Both the position numbers and the translations under genes were made by a program. From assembly GCF_001886735.1 (NCBI RefSeq), contig NZ_CP018076.1, positions 1,488,001 to 1,552,000 on the forward strand: a stretch of 64,000 nucleotides of DNA, written 5' to 3'. Shown here in pieces: positions 43,740 through 52,619 of the stretch; positions within the stretch are counted from its first letter, which is position 1, and every line of letters starts with the position of its first letter. This DNA is from Sulfitobacter alexandrii. Lineage in GTDB: Bacteria > Pseudomonadota > Alphaproteobacteria > Rhodobacterales > Rhodobacteraceae. The notes under the pieces are model-generated. The model saw nothing but the letters and a program-made list of their open reading frames with translations. It was not told the origin of the DNA and ran no database searches.

Positions 43740-46046
43740 TCAGCTCACTACGCGGAGCCCATGTTCGGCTGCACGGCTTCCGATTTCTCTATCATCAGGA
43801 CCAAAGGGTTTCCTGATCATGGAGATATCAACCTGGACCGATTGCAGGCGATCAAACAAGGTCTGAATACCCAAGCTTTGAGCGTATGACGCTGCCCCTT
43901 CGTCCTTGGGCACGTGTCCCATCAAGCGACAGCGCACAGCATCTGACTTGTCATCCGTCAACAGGTCGGTGTGGAATGTTGTGCGGAGTGAGTGGAAATC
44001 CAAGCCTGCCCAGTAGCACCCATTCGTCTTGCGGTAGTATCCGAACCGCTTGCTGAAATTGGCCGAGAACGTGCCTTTCTGAACGCCACCCGTAAGGCAT
44101 GGGAACAGGCGAATATGGCCCTGCTTCTTGCGCAAATTGACAAGCTTTAGCAGGCCGAGTGAGAGGAGCTGCGGGTGCACGGGTAGGTCGCGTTCACTGC
44201 TCAGCGTCTTCGTTCCGTTGATGATGGTCCGCTCGATCCGCAAGTATGCAATGCCCTTGTCGAAACCAAAATCGTCCGGGCCAAGTTGAAGGCATTCTTC
44301 CATGCGCATGCCCATGTGGCGCGCGATGAGGGGAGCCCAAAACATCGGATCGCCGACGTCTTCAAGCGGCTCCTGGAAGATCGGCGTGTGAAAGAGATCG
44401 CAAAGCCTGTCATCCCAAGCGCGCCGTGCATGTGCGCCTTCGGTGCTCTTGAGTTGCTCCACCTCCTCAGTCGTCCAGTTGCAGATGCTGAATGGATCGT
44501 GGTCGATAATTTGCAAAGCGAAAAGCGTTTCACCGATCGCGCGAGGAACACGTCCGTGTTTCAGGTATGTATCTACTCGCAGGCGCTTCACGTGCTTGGT
44601 TGAGATCAGTTTGTCGATCTCTTCGGCAGATGCCCCACGGTCTTTCGCTGCTGCGATTTCTCGATCTGCTTTTGCCTGCTTGGCATCTGCAACTTCGATC
44701 AGTTCGATCATGCTGTATTTTTCGCGCTCGGCTGAGGAGCGGCCGTGGTTCTTCGGCACGCGCCACATTGTTTCGAGCGCGTCATTCACTTCATCGAACG
44801 AGATTTCATCAACCGGGACGTCCCCCAACACCCCAAGCCAGAAGTTCAGGGCGAACCGAAATTTTCCCTTATGGTCTTCGTTCAAGCGGTCTTCGACAGG
44901 CTTGGATCGTATATCGGGGTCGATGCGCATGCGCTTCTTCGGTGTGTCGAAGGGAGCCACATAGCCGAGGCTAATGAGTTCAAAATGAAGCACAATCGCC
45001 TCTCGCAGCGTGATGCCGCGCTTTTTCTCGAGCGCCGCGCGGGTTTCGTCGGTCAAGAGCTTCCGATCAATATAGATCTTCGGCGGCCTGGCGAGGATAC
45101 GGGCGTCTTGCCACTGCTGCGCGCTGTATCCATCGGGCGCGTCAAGATCGGCGGGAATGACCAGTGGTGTCGACGATAGATCCTCCGTCTGATCTGCCTG
45201 ACTGTCTTTCGACACAGGGGCTGCGGGTGCTTTCTCGAATGACGGCTCTTCCAACTGGACGCGGTGTGTCAGGGGCTCTGGAGCTGTGGCAATGGGCGCA
45301 TCGGCGGAAGGCATGACCCGGTTCTGCGCGACGGCGGTCGAAGCGAAAGAAGCGGGTGCCACCGAGCTACCCTGTGGCGAAGTCAAGGTCGCGGGACGGT
45401 GGTGAGTAACGTCCGTGGAGATTGCCCGCTGGAATACGGGTGTGGGCTGCTCGTAGAAGCCCTGTTGCCGCTTGTGACGTTCCTTACTGATATCCAGCAG
45501 GACCTTTGTCGCCTCATAGGCCAGTCGCGTCCAGTCCTCACAGTCCTCTGCTATGGAGAGGCCCAATTGGCTGGCGACGTGGCGAAGCGGCGCGCGTGCT
45601 ACTTCTCTGTCGCCAAGGTAAAGAGCCTGGCAGAGCGTAGATTGCAGCACTTCTTCCCGTTGCAGGTCGATGGCGGCCATCTCGGCGCTTCGCGGGGCAG
45701 CAATAGCGCGCGCGTGCTCGAACGCTTCGATTTCGAAGCGCGCGAGGTTTTCCAGCATCTGAACCTGTGTCTCGGGCGCAATCGCCATCGTCATCTCCGC
45801 ATTCGCGGCGAAGAGAAGGTCGCTCATCTCGGTGAGGCGGCGGGCCAGCATCTTCGCGTTGAAAGGGAGATTGGTTCGTAGCGAAAAACACAGGAGCAAC
45901 TTTGACGATGGGGTCCAGATATCGCTCCCGCCACCACCGATGGCCATCCGGTCAACGCCGTTGAACGCGGAGGGGATCCGGCGTCGCCAATAGTAGCCAT
46001 TTCGGCGGATCTCGAGGTGAGGGGGGAAGCTCCGACTCCGGGCCAT
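43740..46046 (-). CDS. Site-specific tyrosine recombinase, island integrase
   Basis: 768 aa, unusually long for an integrase. The catalytic residues are complete: Arg in HMGMRMEECLQL, Lys region in TIINGTKTLSSERDLPVHP, His-x-x-Arg in DFHSLRTTFH, GH in RLMGHVPKD, and the Tyr in ASYAQSLG. The long N-terminal part (about 370 aa) includes a proline-rich, low-complexity stretch. The start at 46046 has AGGAGGG upstream and gives a basic MARSRSFPPHLEIRRNGYYWRRRIP opening; the frame is open a further 63 bp. It lies 120 bp from the tRNA-Asn 3' end and reads away from it, the normal place for the integrase of a tRNA-targeted island. Confidence 0.9.
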   Translation of the reverse strand: MARSRSFPPHLEIRRNGYYWRRRIPSAFNGVDRMAIGGGGSDIWTPSSKLLLCFSLRTNLPFNAKMLARRLTEMSDLLFAANAEMTMAIAPETQVQMLENLARFEIEAFEHARAIAAPRSAEMAAIDLQREEVLQSTLCQALYLGDREVARAPLRHVASQLGLSIAEDCEDWTRLAYEATKVLLDISKERHKRQQGFYEQPTPVFQRAISTDVTHHRPATLTSPQGSSVAPASFASTAVAQNRVMPSADAPIATAPEPLTHRVQLEEPSFEKAPAAPVSKDSQADQTEDLSSTPLVIPADLDAPDGYSAQQWQDARILARPPKIYIDRKLLTDETRAALEKKRGITLREAIVLHFELISLGYVAPFDTPKKRMRIDPDIRSKPVEDRLNEDHKGKFRFALNFWLGVLGDVPVDEISFDEVNDALETMWRVPKNHGRSSAEREKYSMIELIEVADAKQAKADREIAAAKDRGASAEEIDKLISTKHVKRLRVDTYLKHGRVPRAIGETLFALQIIDHDPFSICNWTTEEVEQLKSTEGAHARRAWDDRLCDLFHTPIFQEPLEDVGDPMFWAPLIARHMGMRMEECLQLGPDDFGFDKGIAYLRIERTIINGTKTLSSERDLPVHPQLLSLGLLKLVNLRKKQGHIRLFPCLTGGVQKGTFSANFSKRFGYYRKTNGCYWAGLDFHSLRTTFHTDLLTDDKSDAVRCRLMGHVPKDEGAASYAQSLGIQTLFDRLQSVQVDISMIRKPFGPDDREIGSRAAEHGLRVVS

Positions 46047-46060
46047 TTTCGGGCCCTCCT

Positions 46061-46101
46061 GTGCACACGCTGTGCACCGCCGAGTGCACACGTTCGTGCA
46101 C
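46061..46101. repeat. Right cluster of four phased GTGCAC motifs (candidate integrase arm sites)
   Basis: GTGCAC occurs at 46061, 46072, 46084 and 46096, with spacings of 11, 12 and 12 bp, about one helical turn each. The copy at 46084 reads GTGCACACGTT, identical to 20895-20905 at the other end. The array lies between the integrase start and the tRNA 3' end, so it could serve recombination and integrase autoregulation. Confidence 0.6.
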
Positions 46102-46166
46102 CTCGTCATCGAGCCTCGTTTGCCAGTATCGAAAAACTCTGCCTTATCAGCAGGTTGTGAGGATAA

Positions 46167-46241
46167 TGGCTCCGGCGGTAGGGATCGAACCTACGACCAA
46201 TTGATTAACAGTCAACTGCTCTACCGCTGAGCTACGCCGGA
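46167..46241 (-). tRNA. tRNA-Asn (GTT)
   Basis: 75 nt with encoded CCA. It starts TCCGGCGTAGCTCAG, has anticodon loop CTGTTAA (anticodon GTT) and a normal T arm GGTTCGATCC. The acceptor stem pairs TCCGGCG with CGCCGGA. The gene is intact. Its 3' end (46167-46183 on the + strand) is repeated at 20807 and is the probable attachment site of the island to its left. Confidence 0.96.
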
Positions 46242-46322
46242 ACGGTCCCGGGCATATAGCAGTGCCGATTTTCCGCGTCCAGAGGGGAAAGGTGCAAAAG
46301 TGCGGGTTTTTTTCTCAGGCCG

Positions 46323-47234
46323 TCAGAGCAGGTGAAATGTGGCGTCCGCCTGCAGGGCGCCCGTCGGTGCGATGCGCGATTTCTGCGTCAGATCAACGAG
46401 ATGGGCCAGAACGTTGCGGGTGGCGGCCGGCAGCAGGGCGGCGGGCGTGTCGGCGTAGATACGGGCCGCGAGGGTCGCCGCGTCGGCGGGGCCGTCCCCG
46501 AGCGCCTCGAGGATCGCCGCCTCGCGGGACAGGCGGTGACCGGTCAGCCAGTCCAGCCGGGCGGCGGGGTCCGTCACCGGGGCGCCGTGGCCGGGGTAGA
46601 AAACGCGCCAGTCCCGTGCCGCCAGCCGGGCGCAGGAGGCCATGAAATCCGTCAGGTCGCCGTCCGGCGGCGAGACCAGCGAGGACGCCCAGCCCATCAC
46701 GTGATCCGCGGTGAAACAGGCATCGTTCCAGCCGAGGCTGATGTGGTTGCCCAGATGGCCGGGCGTGTGCAGCACCTCGAGCGTCCAGCCTTCGGCCTCT
46801 ACCATCTCGCCGTCGGTCAGGGTCCGGTCCGGCACGAAGCCGTGGTCGATGCCCTCGCCACCGCCCATCGGGCCACTGCGCGCCAGCCGCTCCATGATGG
46901 CGGAGCGCCCGGCAAGGGGGCCGCCGAAACCCAGCACCTGCGCGCCGGTGCGGTCGGCGAGCGGACGGGCGAGGGGCGAGTGATCGAGGTGGCTGTGCGT
47001 CACGATGACATGACTGATCCGTTGACCGGCTTTCACGGCGTCGAGGATCGCCTGCAGGTGCGCTTCGTCGGGCGGGCCGGGGTCGATCACCGCCAGGTCG
47101 GTGGTGCCGAGGATATAGGTGTTCGTGCCGCGATAGGTCATGGGCGAGGGGTTCGGCGCCACGATCCGGCGCAGCCCCGGCTCCAGCTCGATCGCGTCCC
47201 CCACGGGCGGATTGAAATCGTCGGGTGGCAGCAT
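46323..47234 (-). CDS. MBL-fold metallo-hydrolase (LACTB2/glyoxalase II-like)
   Basis: 303 aa. The metal-binding motif THSHLDH lies at residues 79-85, with a preceding Asp (VIDPGPP), a later His in HTPGHLGNHISL, Asp in CFTADHVMG, and YPGHGAPV near the end, which completes the two-zinc site. The C-terminal winged-helix part (AATRNVLAHLVDL) is typical of LACTB2-like proteins. These act as RNases or thioester hydrolases. It is divergent from the kinase gene with 57 bp between and marks the return to ordinary chromosome right of the tRNA. Confidence 0.85.
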   Translation of the reverse strand: MLPPDDFNPPVGDAIELEPGLRRIVAPNPSPMTYRGTNTYILGTTDLAVIDPGPPDEAHLQAILDAVKAGQRISHVIVTHSHLDHSPLARPLADRTGAQVLGFGGPLAGRSAIMERLARSGPMGGGEGIDHGFVPDRTLTDGEMVEAEGWTLEVLHTPGHLGNHISLGWNDACFTADHVMGWASSLVSPPDGDLTDFMASCARLAARDWRVFYPGHGAPVTDPAARLDWLTGHRLSREAAILEALGDGPADAATLAARIYADTPAALLPAATRNVLAHLVDLTQKSRIAPTGALQADATFHLL

Positions 47235-47291
47235 CGGCGGGACCTTTCATTTCGGCTTTCACGCGGGTCTGGCGCTGGCTAAGGTCTAGAC

Positions 47292-48617
47292 ATGTTTTTT
47301 GTCTGGCTCAAACGCTATGTGCCGCGGGGCATCTACGGGCGCGCGGCGCTGATCCTGCTGTTGCCGGTGGTGATCCTGCAGCTGGTCGTCGTCGTGATCT
47401 TTGCCCAGCGTCACTTTGAGGGTGTGACGAACCAGATGTCGGACACCGTGGCGCGCGAACTGGCGCTGGTGCTGGAGGTCGTGGACGATGCCGCCCCTGG
47501 CGCGAATGTGGCCGCCACGGTCAATGATCGGCTGGGCCTGCTGGCGATTGCCGCCGAAGCGGTGCCGGAGGCAGCGGTGCCGGGGGCCAACATCTACCAC
47601 TGGTACGACTACTCGGGCCGGGTGCTCGCGCGGCGGCTCGACCTGCGCCTGCCGGGGTACCGGGCGGTCGACCTCGGCGATGACAATGTCGTGGATCTCT
47701 ACGTCGATACCGACAGGGGGCCGCTGAGGCTGCGGTTCGACCGGCGGCGCATCTCCGCGTCGAATCCGCACCAGCTTTTCGTCTACACGGTGTTCTTCGG
47801 CGTCGTGCTCAGCCTCATCGCGTCGATCTACCTGCGCAACCAGCTGCGCCCGATCAAGCGGCTGGCCCGCGCGGCCGAAGCTTTCGGGCGCGGCCGCCAC
47901 GAACCCTACAGCCCTTCCGGCGCGGTGGAGATCCGCGCGGCGGGCAACGCCTTTGTCGACATGCGTGCCCGCATCGAACGGCAGATGGAGCAGCGCACTC
48001 TGATGCTGTCGGGGGTGAGCCATGACCTGCGCACGCCGCTGACGCGCATGCGACTCGGTCTTTCGATGCTGGACGACGAAGAGGCCGAACCGCTGCTTCA
48101 GGACGTGGAGGACATGCAGCGGATGCTGGACGAATTCCTGAACTTCGCCAAGGGCGCGGCAGAGGGCGATCCCGAACCGGTCGATCCGCATGCGCTGATG
48201 ACTGAGGTCGTCGAGGACGCGCGCCGCGCCGGGCGCAACGTCACCCTGCTGCCGCCCGAGGGCGAGGGCACCGGAACGGTCAAGCTCCGGCGGGTCGCCA
48301 TGCGCCGGGCGGTGGACAACCTGATATCGAACGCGGTCCGATACGGGGCCAAGGCCGAGGTTTCGGTCATGCTCAGCGACAGGACGCTTCGCATCCGGGT
48401 CGAGGACGACGGCCCCGGTATCCCCGAGGCGCGCCGGATCGAGGCCGTCAAACCCTTTACGCGGCTCGATCCCGCGCGCAACCAGGACAAGGGCGGGGGC
48501 GTCGGGCTGGGTCTCGCCATCGCCACCGACATCGCACGCGCCCATGGTGGCGTTCTGAGGCTGGGAGAATCGCCGCGCCTGGGCGGATTGCGCGCCGATA
48601 TCGTGATCGCGCGATAG
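47292..48617 (+). CDS. EnvZ-like sensor histidine kinase
   Basis: 441 aa. The first membrane span is near 18-39, a periplasmic domain follows of about 120 residues, the second span is near 163-181, then HAMP. The H-box is GVSHDLRTPLTRMRLGLS with phosphoacceptor His244. The N-box is RRAVDNLISNAVRYG, and ATP-binding boxes are EDDGPGIPEARR and GGGVGLGLAIATDI. No response regulator gene is next to it on either side inside the window, so its partner is elsewhere; in related genomes an OmpR-type regulator is usual. The osmotic or envelope signal is not deducible. Confidence 0.88.
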   Translation: MFFVWLKRYVPRGIYGRAALILLLPVVILQLVVVVIFAQRHFEGVTNQMSDTVARELALVLEVVDDAAPGANVAATVNDRLGLLAIAAEAVPEAAVPGANIYHWYDYSGRVLARRLDLRLPGYRAVDLGDDNVVDLYVDTDRGPLRLRFDRRRISASNPHQLFVYTVFFGVVLSLIASIYLRNQLRPIKRLARAAEAFGRGRHEPYSPSGAVEIRAAGNAFVDMRARIERQMEQRTLMLSGVSHDLRTPLTRMRLGLSMLDDEEAEPLLQDVEDMQRMLDEFLNFAKGAAEGDPEPVDPHALMTEVVEDARRAGRNVTLLPPEGEGTGTVKLRRVAMRRAVDNLISNAVRYGAKAEVSVMLSDRTLRIRVEDDGPGIPEARRIEAVKPFTRLDPARNQDKGGGVGLGLAIATDIARAHGGVLRLGESPRLGGLRADIVIAR

Positions 48618-49193
48618 CGGCTTCTCGCGTCGCGGCGGGGCGCTTCGGGCGAATCTTGGTGAATCGGGTCGGGCCGAAGGTTTCACGGTGCGGAAACAGA
48701 ATTAACCAACATCCAAAATCGTTTCGGCGTGATTCAATTGAAGGTTGAATTCTTGCGGAAACCGCCCTGAATTTCTCAACCATAAATAGAATCCAGACAT
48801 TAATTGGCCGTTCGGTTTGCTCAATTGCCCAATTTATGGCTAATTTCAGAACGTGGGATGAAAGATCAGGGAGAGGAATTCGGCGATCGGGAAAGCCAGC
48901 GGTCATGCGACCTTGGCATCGGATCGGCGAAGTTTGTCAGCCGTCCGTTCGCGCGGATCGCCGACGAAGCGGAAGCATTTTCAACTGGGATCATGGGCGC
49001 GCTGCCGTGCCGCGCAAGGTCGGCAGGGATACGGCGTCTTTTCAGGTCTCCCTTCGGTGAAACCGCGAACCGCACTCCCCTTGGCCTCTTTCATCGCAAG
49101 ACCGCCGCGGCGTCATCGCGTCGGGGTCTCAAGTAGTTTTGTCCGGCCATTGAGGGCGGGCAGGTTTATGGAATGAAAAAGGAATTGGACGAC
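48618..49193. other. Gene-free region upstream of the curlin-repeat gene
   Basis: About 576 bp, AT-richer than its flanks, with no convincing gene. A long upstream region before a surface-amyloid gene often carries several regulator sites, but none was recognised here. Confidence 0.5.
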
Positions 49194-50675
49194 ATGACCA
49201 GACATTTTCTCGGAACAGCAGCCATCGCCGCACTGATGAGCACCGCAGCCTATGCAGGCGAGGGCAACGATGCCACGCTTGACCAGATCGGGGCGGGCAA
49301 CTCCGCGCTCATCGAACAGATCAGCGACAACAACCAGGCGGGTGGACCGCGCGGGTTGTTCCAGGACGGTGACAACAACGAGATGACCGTCGAACAGTCC
49401 GGTTCCATCGGCGGAAACCGCCTGGCCACCGCGAACCGCAACAACGCCCAGTACGGCCAGAACGGTGACAACAACGTCGCCGAGATCGAACAGTCCGGCA
49501 ACAACAACACCGTGCTCGAACTGTTCCAGAACGCACCCGATACCGGCGCGCCTGCCGACACCAACGTGCTGTCGCTGACGCAGTCCTCCGACGGCAACCT
49601 GATCGACTACGTGCTGCAGACCTTCTCGGGTGCCAGCCCGGTCGGCGCGAACGACATGTCGATCGAACAGTCCAACGGTGACGACAACCGCATCTTCAAC
49701 GCGTCCCAGCAGGGCAACGGCAACACGATGGATGTCGAGATGACCGGCACCTCGAACTTCCTGCGCGTGTCCAAGCAGGCCGGCGTGGCGAACAGCTCCA
49801 CCGTGATCATCTCGGGCGACGAGAACGGGTTCGACTCGTCCGCTCAGTACAACATCCGTCAGTTCCCGCTAGGCGGCGCCTATGCCGGCACCAAGACCAG
49901 CGTGCCCAACGCGGGCGGCCGCCTGCCGCTGGCACCGTCGAGCGTGCAGCAGAATGGCACCGGGAACGGGACCTACGTCGAGCTTCAGGGTAATCGCACC
50001 GCCTTTGGCGTCTCGCAGAACGGCAATGGCAACGACGCGCTCGGCATCGTGATCCGCGGCGATGACAACGCCTTCAGCTCGGACCAGTACGGCGACGGCA
50101 ACACCATCGCGCTGACCACCGTGACCGGCATGGGCAACTCCATCGGCTTCGCGCAGGAAGGCGACGACAACCTCGCCAGCGCGGACGTCGCGGGCGATGA
50201 CAACCGCGTGCGCCTGACCCAGTTCGGCGATCGCAACGACACGACCCTGTGGGTCGGCACCAGCGACAACACCGCGACGCTGGACGTGATCGGCGACGAC
50301 AACCGTCTCGAAGCACAGCAGCGCTTCGGCGGGTCGAACGTGATGACCGTGAACGTCACCGGCGACAACAACAACAACAGCGGCGCGCTGTTCACCGGTG
50401 CTGCACTCGATGCGCGCAATGCGGCCAACGGTGCGACGGGCCTGACCTTCGGTCGCGGCCGTCTGTGGCAGCACGGCGCCAACAACGACCTGACCCTGAC
50501 CGTCAGCTCCAGCGACAACCTGTTCGCCACGCTGCAGCAGGGCGACAACAACACCATCAACGGCACCATCGGTGGCGGTGACGGCAACAAGGCCGCCGTG
50601 GCACAGCTGGGCAGCGACAACACCGCGACCTTCAGCCAGATGGGCAGCGGCAACAACGCGGGCATCATCCAGTAA
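49194..50675 (+). CDS. Curlin-repeat (CsgA/CsgB-like) secreted amyloid-type protein
   Basis: 493 aa. The signal peptide MTRHFLGTAAIAALMSTAAYA ends near residue 21. The whole mature part consists of about 20 curlin-like repeats, each near 20-25 residues with the pattern Q-x-G-x-x-N followed by small or hydrophobic residues (QNGDNNVAEIEQ, QYGDGNTIALT, QEGDDNLASAD, QQGDNNTING). These build a stacked beta-solenoid as in curli fibres. It is about three times the length of CsgA. The start at 49194 gives the signal peptide; an ATG at 49173 would add seven residues. No csgE/F/G secretion genes are present in the window. It ends at a strong terminator. Confidence 0.82.
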   Translation: MTRHFLGTAAIAALMSTAAYAGEGNDATLDQIGAGNSALIEQISDNNQAGGPRGLFQDGDNNEMTVEQSGSIGGNRLATANRNNAQYGQNGDNNVAEIEQSGNNNTVLELFQNAPDTGAPADTNVLSLTQSSDGNLIDYVLQTFSGASPVGANDMSIEQSNGDDNRIFNASQQGNGNTMDVEMTGTSNFLRVSKQAGVANSSTVIISGDENGFDSSAQYNIRQFPLGGAYAGTKTSVPNAGGRLPLAPSSVQQNGTGNGTYVELQGNRTAFGVSQNGNGNDALGIVIRGDDNAFSSDQYGDGNTIALTTVTGMGNSIGFAQEGDDNLASADVAGDDNRVRLTQFGDRNDTTLWVGTSDNTATLDVIGDDNRLEAQQRFGGSNVMTVNVTGDNNNNSGALFTGAALDARNAANGATGLTFGRGRLWQHGANNDLTLTVSSSDNLFATLQQGDNNTINGTIGGGDGNKAAVAQLGSDNTATFSQMGSGNNAGIIQ

Positions 50676-50697
50676 GGACGCCCCGCGCAGGATAACG

Positions 50698-50730
50698 CCC
50701 CCGGCCGGATCGCTCCGGCCGGGGGTTTTT
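50698..50730 (+). terminator. Rho-independent terminator after the curlin-repeat gene
   Basis: A perfect 12-bp GC stem (50698-50709 with 50714-50725) and loop TCGC, followed by TTTTTCTTTG. It starts 22 bp after the stop codon. Confidence 0.9.
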
Positions 50731-50903
50731 CTTTGTGTGATCCCCGAACAGGGCAGGGGCCCGTCGCCGATCATTGCCGCGCCGCCGGTCGCGCGACGGC
50801 CCTTGGGCCGTCAACGGTCGCGCCTCGCGGGCGTGACGCAGCGCGACGGTTGATCCCGCCGCCGGGGCAGGCCAGTCTGAAGCCGAACCCACCGGAGCCC
50901 CGC

Positions 50904-51356
50904 ATGACCCCTTATGACATGATAAAGGCGCATCTCGACAGCGCCGTACCCTTCGCCACCCACACCGGAATCGACTTGCTCGAGATCGCGGACGGCACCG
51001 CCAGCGCCCGGCTGGTGCAGCGGCAGGAAGTATCCAATCACATCAAGTCGGTGCACGCCGGTGCGATGTTCACACTGGGCGAGGCCGCCTCGGGCGCGGC
51101 GATGGCGGGCGCACTGGCGCCGATGATCTTCGACCTGCGCCCCGTCGCCGCCACCGCCCGGATCGCTTACGTCAAGGTCGCCCACGGCACGCTGACCGCC
51201 CACGCCAAGACCTCTGAGCCGGGTGCCACCCTGCTCGAAACGATCAGGACGGAGGGCAAGGCGGCCTTCGACGTTGAGGTGGATATCCGCGACGAAAGCG
51301 ACGAGACCGTCGCGGAAATGACCGTGAACTGGCATGTAAGCGCGGCAAGAACCTAG
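50904..51356 (+). CDS. PaaI/DUF4442-type hotdog-fold thioesterase
   Basis: 150 aa. The hotdog core shows VSNHIKSVHAGAMFTLGEAASGAAMAG, with the long central helix and catalytic acidic residue, and RIAYVKVAHGTLTAHAKT as the following strand pair. Such proteins hydrolyse small acyl-CoA thioesters. The ATG at 50904 is preceded by CCGGAG and matches the usual family length. It is a single-gene unit between the curlin terminator and the tRNA. The physiological substrate is unknown. Confidence 0.8.
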   Translation: MTPYDMIKAHLDSAVPFATHTGIDLLEIADGTASARLVQRQEVSNHIKSVHAGAMFTLGEAASGAAMAGALAPMIFDLRPVAATARIAYVKVAHGTLTAHAKTSEPGATLLETIRTEGKAAFDVEVDIRDESDETVAEMTVNWHVSAART

Positions 51357-51381
51357 CGGCGCTGGAACGTGGCAGGTGAAA

Positions 51382-51458
51382 TGGTAGGCCCGGCAGGACT
51401 TGAACCCGCAACCAAAGCGTTATGAGCGCTCTGCTCTAACCAATTGAGCTACAGGCCC
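51382..51458 (-). tRNA. tRNA with CAT anticodon (Met elongator or Ile2)
   Basis: 77 nt with encoded CCA. It starts GGGCCTGTAGCTCAATTGG, has anticodon loop CTCATAA (CAT) and T arm GGGTTCAAGTCC. It lacks initiator features. Whether it is elongator Met or the Ile2 tRNA whose C34 becomes lysidine cannot be settled by eye; the G1-U72 end and overall sequence lean to Ile2. It has no adjoining integrase. Confidence 0.9.
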
Positions 51459-51572
51459 GCCACGACGGTTGGGTAGGCGCGCGGAACGGTTTCGTCAAGG
51501 CTTACCGTTGCGCAGAAGGCGACGATGCACTAACCCCGGCGCCAACGGGATCACTGCGCCGGGGGCCATGAC

Positions 51573-52619
51573 ATGTCGACACCAAGTAACGGGATCACCT
51601 ACGCGGATGCGGGCGTCGACATCGACGCCGGCAACACGCTGGTGGAGCGGATCAAGCCCGCGGCGAAACGGACCGCGCGGCCCGGCGTCATGTCGGGGCT
51701 GGGCGGGTTCGGCGCGCTCTTCGATCTCAAGGGTGCGGGCTTCTCCGACCCGGTGCTGGTCGCGGCGACGGACGGCGTGGGCACCAAGCTGCGGATCGCC
51801 ATCGACACCGGCAACGTGGACAGCATCGGCATCGACCTTGTCGCCATGTGCGTCAACGACCTCGTGTGTCAGGGGGCAGAGCCGCTGTTCTTTCTCGACT
51901 ATTTCGCCACTGGCAAGCTGGAGATCGACAGCGCCACCCGCATCATCGAAGGGATCGCCGAAGGCTGTGCCGCTTCGGGCTGCGCGCTGATCGGCGGCGA
52001 GACGGCCGAGATGCCGGGCATGTACCATGCGGGCGACTTCGATCTCGCGGGCTTCGCGGTGGGCGCGATGGAGCGGGGCACCGAACTGCCCCGCGCGGTG
52101 GCCGAGGGCGACGTGCTGCTGGGCCTGCCCAGCGACGGCGTCCATTCCAACGGCTATTCGCTTGTCCGCCGCATCGTCGAACTCAGCGGCCTCGGCTGGG
52201 ACGATGCCTGCCCCTGGGGCGGGGGAACGCTGGGGGCGGCGCTGCTCACCCCGACGCGGCTCTACGTCAAGGGCGCGGTGGCCGCCCTGCGCGACGACTG
52301 CGTGCGCGCGCTGGCGCATATCACCGGCGGCGGCCTGACGGAGAATCTGCCGCGCGTGCTGCCCGACGGGCTCGGCGCCGAAATCGATCTCGACGCATGG
52401 GCGCTCCCGCCTGTCTTCGACTGGCTGGCGGAACAGGGCGGCATGGCACAGGCCGAACTGCTCAAGACCTTCAACTCCGGAATTGGCATGATCGCCGTCG
52501 TCGCGCCCGACAGGGTGGAGGCCGCCCGCGCCGCCTTTGCCACGGACGGCCACGACGCCATCGAGATCGGGCGCATCACCGCCGGCAACGGCGTGACGTA
52601 CCGGGGCAGCCTGAGGTGA
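51573..52619 (+). CDS. purM: Phosphoribosylformylglycinamidine cyclo-ligase PurM
   Basis: 348 aa, normal length. It catalyses ATP-dependent closure of FGAM to aminoimidazole ribotide, step five of purine synthesis, in the cytoplasm. Family text is clear: [40 protein letters not shown] (ATP/metal site), the [11 protein letters not shown] motif, and [11 protein letters not shown] near the end. purN follows with a 4-bp overlap, so the two steps of the pathway are co-translated. No purine-responsive site was recognised upstream; the tRNA gene precedes on the other strand. Confidence 0.96.
   Translation: MSTPSNGITYADAGVDIDAGNTLVERIKPAAKRTARPGVMSGLGGFGALFDLKGAGFSDPVLVAATDGVGTKLRIAIDTGNVDSIGIDLVAMCVNDLVCQGAEPLFFLDYFATGKLEIDSATRIIEGIAEGCAASGCALIGGETAEMPGMYHAGDFDLAGFAVGAMERGTELPRAVAEGDVLLGLPSDGVHSNGYSLVRRIVELSGLGWDDACPWGGGTLGAALLTPTRLYVKGAVAALRDDCVRALAHITGGGLTENLPRVLPDGLGAEIDLDAWALPPVFDWLAEQGGMAQAELLKTFNSGIGMIAVVAPDRVEAARAAFATDGHDAIEIGRITAGNGVTYRGSLR

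Larger units (their letters stand above)
20807..46183. mobile_element. Genomic island integrated at tRNA-Asn(GTT), about 25.4 kb
   Basis: The right end is the 3' end of an intact tRNA-Asn gene with a large tyrosine recombinase gene reading away from it. The left end carries TGGCTCCGGCGGAAGGG (20807-20823), a direct repeat of the tRNA 3' end at 46167-46183 with one mismatch; over the surrounding 31 bp, 25 positions agree. GTGCAC-rich clusters lie just inside both ends and share the 11-mer GTGCACACGTT. Cargo is strongly accessory: nuclease, restriction-like and toxin-like genes, more recombinases and stress modules, partly of lower GC content by eye. The boundaries are inferred from these repeats. 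Confidence 0.7.

Noticed and set aside
51382..51458. Second island attachment site at the CAU tRNA
   Set aside because: No integrase or accessory genes lie near it, and core genes continue on both sides.
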